Part shown: positions 4,952-7,657 of the stretch, piece after piece
Layout of the letters: each line of letters begins with the position of its first letter
Numbering within the stretch: position 1 is the stretch's first letter
Source of the DNA: Methanothrix sp.
GTDB lineage: Archaea > Halobacteriota > Methanosarcinia > Methanotrichales > Methanotrichaceae
Reading direction: 5' to 3'
NCBI GenBank assembly: GCA_011620785.1
Contig: WOYM01000047.1
Coordinates: forward strand, 1 to 7,657
Length of the DNA stretch: 7,657 bases
The notes under the pieces: model-generated
What the model was told of the DNA's origin: nothing
Database searches by the model: none
What the model saw: only the letters and a program-made list of their open reading frames with translations
Program-made: the position numbers and the translations under genes

Positions 4952-7440
4952 TAGGGCACAATCCGAGGAGTATAATCCTCCGCATGCCTGTTTGCCGGAA
5001 CATCGGCGCAGTAAACGAACCCATTGACCGAGCCCGCAAGCGTCCCTCTCTGATCCATAAGGATCCTCGCCGGCTTCGTCTCCTCTACCCGGCTGGATTG
5101 GGGCAGAGGGTCGGCATAAAGCTCCACCTGAATATCATCTGGATAGACATCGCCCAAATATACCTCTATCTGGAAGTGCCACCGATCCTCCTCGTCCCTG
5201 GTCACCTTCAGATGGCCGAAATGAACGCCTCTCCAGCATTGGTTGATCCGCTTCTGCCAACCCACCAGCTCCTTCGCCAGCTTTGCACCCTCTTTTGCCC
5301 TCTTTCTATAGGCGTCAGCCGCCGGCTGGTAGACTTTCTTTACATACTCTTTCATCATCCGGTTGCCGCTATAGCGCGGGGTTAGCTCAGTCATGCTGGC
5401 CTTGATCTTTGCCACCCAGGATGATGGAACTCCCTGATCGTCCCGCTGGTAGAAGAGAGGTATTACCTCCTCCTCCAGCAGGCGGTAAAGGTTCCGGGCA
5501 TCTAAATCATCTCTTTCCGGCCCAAAGCCAGCAGAGGACCCAATCTCATCCCCCTCATCTCCCAGCAGCCAGCCCACCCGTGGGTCATAGGCCTCATCCC
5601 ACCATCCATCGAGAGTGGAGAGGTTCAGCCCGCCATTGGCCAGAACCTTCATGCCGCTCGTCCCGCAGGCCTCATTGGGACGGAGTGGAGTGTTAATCCA
5701 TAAATCCACTCCCGCCTGCAGATGCTGGGCCAAATCGATATCGTAATCTTCGAGAAATATCACTCGGTCCGTTACATCCGGCCGGTCGGCGAAGTTGGCC
5801 ATCTGCTTGACCATCTCCTTCCCAGCGACATCTGCAGGATGAGCCTTGGCGGCCATCAAGAGCTGAACCGGCCTATCATGATTGGTCAGAATACTGACCA
5901 GCTTCTCCTCGTCCCTGAGGAGAAGATTTGTGCGCTTGTAGGCGGTTGCCCTCCTGGCAAAGCCTATGGTGAGGGTATTGGGGTCCAAGACGTGCCTGGC
6001 GGCCTCGATCTCCTCTGGATTTGCGCCATGCTCCTGCATCTGCCGGGCGTGACGCCTGCGAGCATAATCGATTAGGTCTTTTCTGGCAAGAGCTCTGAAG
6101 TTCCAGATATCCTGGTCGCTCTGCCTGGTTATCTTTCCTGCCTCGTAATCGATGCAGTCCGGACCGCATTCGGTCGGACTGCTCAAGGACCATAATCTCT
6201 GGGCTACAGGAGAATCCCAGGTAGGAATATGAACCCCATTGGTAATGTAATCAATAGGCACTTCATTCTCCGGCCAGCGGGGATAGCGGGACTGAAAGAT
6301 CCTCTTGCTCACCTGGGCATGAAGCCTGCTCACTCCATTAACAAAGCAGCTCCCGCTAAGGGCGAGAAGAGCGATGTTAAAAGGGCTGCTGTAATCCTTT
6401 TCGGTCTTCAATCCCATTATAACCAGATCATTCGGGGAGAAGCCTTGAGCGTCTGTATAATGCTTTGCATATTTTTTCAAAAGATCTCTATCGAATCGAT
6501 CGAAACCCGCTTCCACTGGGGTATGGGTGGTGAATACATTTCCAGCCCGGGTGGCCCAGAGAGCCTCCAGGAATGAGCAGCCTTCCTCATGCATGAAGCT
6601 ATAGGTCCTGGCCAGGACTACAAATGCAGCATGGCCCTCGTTCATATGGCAGACAATAGGCTTTATTCCCATCTTTTTTAAAGCCAGCCAGCCGCCGACG
6701 CCCAGGATGATCTCCTGGATGAGGCGCAGCTCCTGTCCGGGAGCATAAAGGCTGGCGGTGATCGCCCTATCCCATGGGCTGTTTAGAGGATCGTTGGAGT
6801 CCAGGAGAAAGAGGCCCACCCGGCCCACCTGAGCCCTCCAGACCCTTAAGTACAGATGCCTCCCCGGAAGGCTGATCTTGATTCTGAGCCTGCCTCCCTC
6901 CTCGTCCTGGACCGGTTCTATGGGAAGGCTGTTTGGATCGTTATAGGGAAAGGCCTCGATCTGAGATCCGTCCTGGGCCAGAACCTGACGGAAGTATCCC
7001 TGCTGGTAGAGGAGGCCGATTCCGATCAGGGGGACTCCCAGGTCGCTGGCCGTCTTCAGGTGGTCTCCAGCCAGGATTCCCAGGCCTCCAGAGTAGATGG
7101 GAAGGGCCTCAGAAAGGCCGAATTCCATACTGAAGTAGGCCACAGTGCCCAGATTGAAATGCTCCTCGCACCATCCTGGCTGTGCCAGAAATTTCGTGTT
7201 TCTCTCCTGCAAATCTCTTATCTCCGTTCTCAGAGCATCGTCTTGTGCCAGCTCGTTTAGTCGGCTTTTTGAGATGTTTTGCAGGATGAGATAGGGATTT
7301 TTGGTCTTCTCCCAGGCCTCGGGATCCAGCAGCTCCCAGACCCTGTCTGTCGTCAACCGAACTGTCCAGCGCAAATCTAAGGCCAGATCAGCAAGACCTT
7401 CCAGTCCTGAGGGCAATTGCAGGTCCGTATGGCTTTTCAT
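4897..7440 (-). CDS. glgP: Alpha-glucan (glycogen/maltodextrin) phosphorylase, GT35, with N-terminal DUF3417 domain
   Basis: This 847-residue cytosolic enzyme cleaves alpha-1,4-glucan with phosphate to release glucose 1-phosphate, mobilising stored glycogen. An N-terminal DUF3417 domain (about 10-75) is followed by the GT-B phosphorylase core. It begins with TVAYFSMEFGLSEALP and YSGGLGILAGDHLKTASDLG (about 99-135), then has HMNEGHAAF (265-273), THTPVEAGFDRF (305-316; H306 matches the active-site His) and YITNGVHIPTW (398-408). RRATAYKR (496-503) carries R497 and K502, which match the phosphate-binding Arg and Lys of muscle phosphorylase. GTSGMK (593-598) carries K598, the lysine that binds pyridoxal phosphate. 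The length and the C-terminal beta-rich region fit the bacterial/archaeal subfamily of about 840 residues. GAGGCGG, four bases before the ATG at 7440, supports the start. Its 3' end overlaps the convergent 108-residue gene by 55 bp. It appears to be transcribed alone. Confidence 0.96.
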   Translation of the reverse strand: MKSHTDLQLPSGLEGLADLALDLRWTVRLTTDRVWELLDPEAWEKTKNPYLILQNISKSRLNELAQDDALRTEIRDLQERNTKFLAQPGWCEEHFNLGTVAYFSMEFGLSEALPIYSGGLGILAGDHLKTASDLGVPLIGIGLLYQQGYFRQVLAQDGSQIEAFPYNDPNSLPIEPVQDEEGGRLRIKISLPGRHLYLRVWRAQVGRVGLFLLDSNDPLNSPWDRAITASLYAPGQELRLIQEIILGVGGWLALKKMGIKPIVCHMNEGHAAFVVLARTYSFMHEEGCSFLEALWATRAGNVFTTHTPVEAGFDRFDRDLLKKYAKHYTDAQGFSPNDLVIMGLKTEKDYSSPFNIALLALSGSCFVNGVSRLHAQVSKRIFQSRYPRWPENEVPIDYITNGVHIPTWDSPVAQRLWSLSSPTECGPDCIDYEAGKITRQSDQDIWNFRALARKDLIDYARRRHARQMQEHGANPEEIEAARHVLDPNTLTIGFARRATAYKRTNLLLRDEEKLVSILTNHDRPVQLLMAAKAHPADVAGKEMVKQMANFADRPDVTDRVIFLEDYDIDLAQHLQAGVDLWINTPLRPNEACGTSGMKVLANGGLNLSTLDGWWDEAYDPRVGWLLGDEGDEIGSSAGFGPERDDLDARNLYRLLEEEVIPLFYQRDDQGVPSSWVAKIKASMTELTPRYSGNRMMKEYVKKVYQPAADAYRKRAKEGAKLAKELVGWQKRINQCWRGVHFGHLKVTRDEEDRWHFQIEVYLGDVYPDDIQVELYADPLPQSSRVEETKPARILMDQRGTLAGSVNGFVYCADVPANRHAEDYTPRIVPYHPDAFIPQEDSHILWMR

Positions 7441-7657
7441 TTATCCGCCTCGATCAATTTTCATTGCAGGGCTTTCTGGAGCGCTTAAGTAACTTGTGTT
7501 CCTTTGCATTATTTTAAAAATTGTCGATAGCAATATCAATTGTGATCATTTCCTGCATGACTTGGAAGCGCTGGAATTATGCTGCTTATCGATCAATGGT
7601 CGTGATCCTAAAATAGGTTGAAGTTTCTGGAACTCGATTACCGATTGCGGTCTCTCG
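7441..7657 (-). promoter_or_regulatory. Upstream region of glgP with candidate TATA box and in-frame 7-codon uORF
   Basis: No supportable gene lies in these 217 nt. An AT-rich block at 7508-7522 (minus strand AATTTTTAAAATAAT) is the best TATA candidate and would place transcription start near 7488, giving a leader of roughly 50 nt. Within that leader a minus-strand ATG at 7464 opens a 7-codon frame (MKIDRGG) that ends with TAA at 7443-7441, directly against the glgP ATG. The glgP ribosome binding site GAGGCGG lies inside it. The uORF has no clear ribosome binding site of its own. The far end (7546-7656) is open in one minus-strand frame from the edge, but without recognisable protein character. 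Confidence 0.4.

Noticed and set aside
4915..5385. Long plus-strand open frame opposite the end of glgP
   Set aside because: It is fully antisense to the conserved phosphorylase sequence and has no recognisable motif; GC-biased third positions produce such frames.
7480..7572. Imperfect inverted repeat ACTTGGAAGCGCT / AGCGCTTAAGT upstream of glgP
   Set aside because: The arms differ by a two-base gap, are about 70 nt apart and share only a short palindromic AGCGCT core, so chance is likely.
7546..7656. Minus-strand frame open from the right edge for 36 codons, possibly the tail of an upstream gene
   Set aside because: The translation (rich in S, K and Q) is not recognisable, and 36 codons open to an edge is not significant. 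It cannot be judged without flanking sequence.

Overview
The window reads as a chromosomal fragment of a methanogenic archaeon, most likely Methanothrix (Methanosaeta) or a close relative in the Methanosarcinales. The reasons are moderate GC with frequent AGG/AGA and ATA codons, AT-rich TATA-like promoter elements, GGAGG/GAGGTG ribosome binding sites, and a gene set (soluble DUF58 plus MoxR, an archaeal GerW/YtfJ protein, DUF2953, a DUF3417-type glucan phosphorylase) familiar from that group. The taxonomic call is an inference from general knowledge, not from a search. There are no rRNA, tRNA, CRISPR or mobile-element signatures.

Layout. (1) Positions 100-3172, minus strand: a compact operon moxR - DUF58 - larA homolog, read right to left. 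Intergenic gaps are +8 nt and a 4-nt ATGA overlap, so the three genes are probably cotranscribed and coupled in translation. A hairpin over the larA stop codon may end the transcript. (2) Positions 3173-3269: a 97-nt divergent promoter region with TATA-like boxes facing both ways and a short dyad next to one of them. (3) Positions 3270-4951, plus strand: a GerW/YtfJ-family protein, a membrane-anchored DUF2953 protein, and a 108-residue protein that can be aligned by eye to GerW without its glycine-rich loop. (4) Positions 4897-7440, minus strand: an 847-residue alpha-glucan (glycogen) phosphorylase whose 3' end overlaps the 108-residue gene by 55 bp in convergent orientation. (5) Positions 7441-7657: the upstream region of the phosphorylase.

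How the genes may work together. MoxR AAA+ ATPases with von Willebrand A partners are known to mature or activate metalloenzymes. Here such a pair is fused by overlap to a LarA-type enzyme, which needs a covalently bound nickel-pincer cofactor and keeps all the cofactor-binding and catalytic residues checked by eye. A MoxR/DUF58 activation machine dedicated to a LarA-like racemase is the most interesting hypothesis in the window. The second module repeats the Bacillus ytfI-ytfJ pairing (DUF2953 with GerW) in a lineage that does not sporulate, and adds a probable GerW-like third subunit. That suggests a small membrane-associated complex of unknown function. The phosphorylase releases glucose 1-phosphate from stored glycogen and has no evident link to the other two modules.
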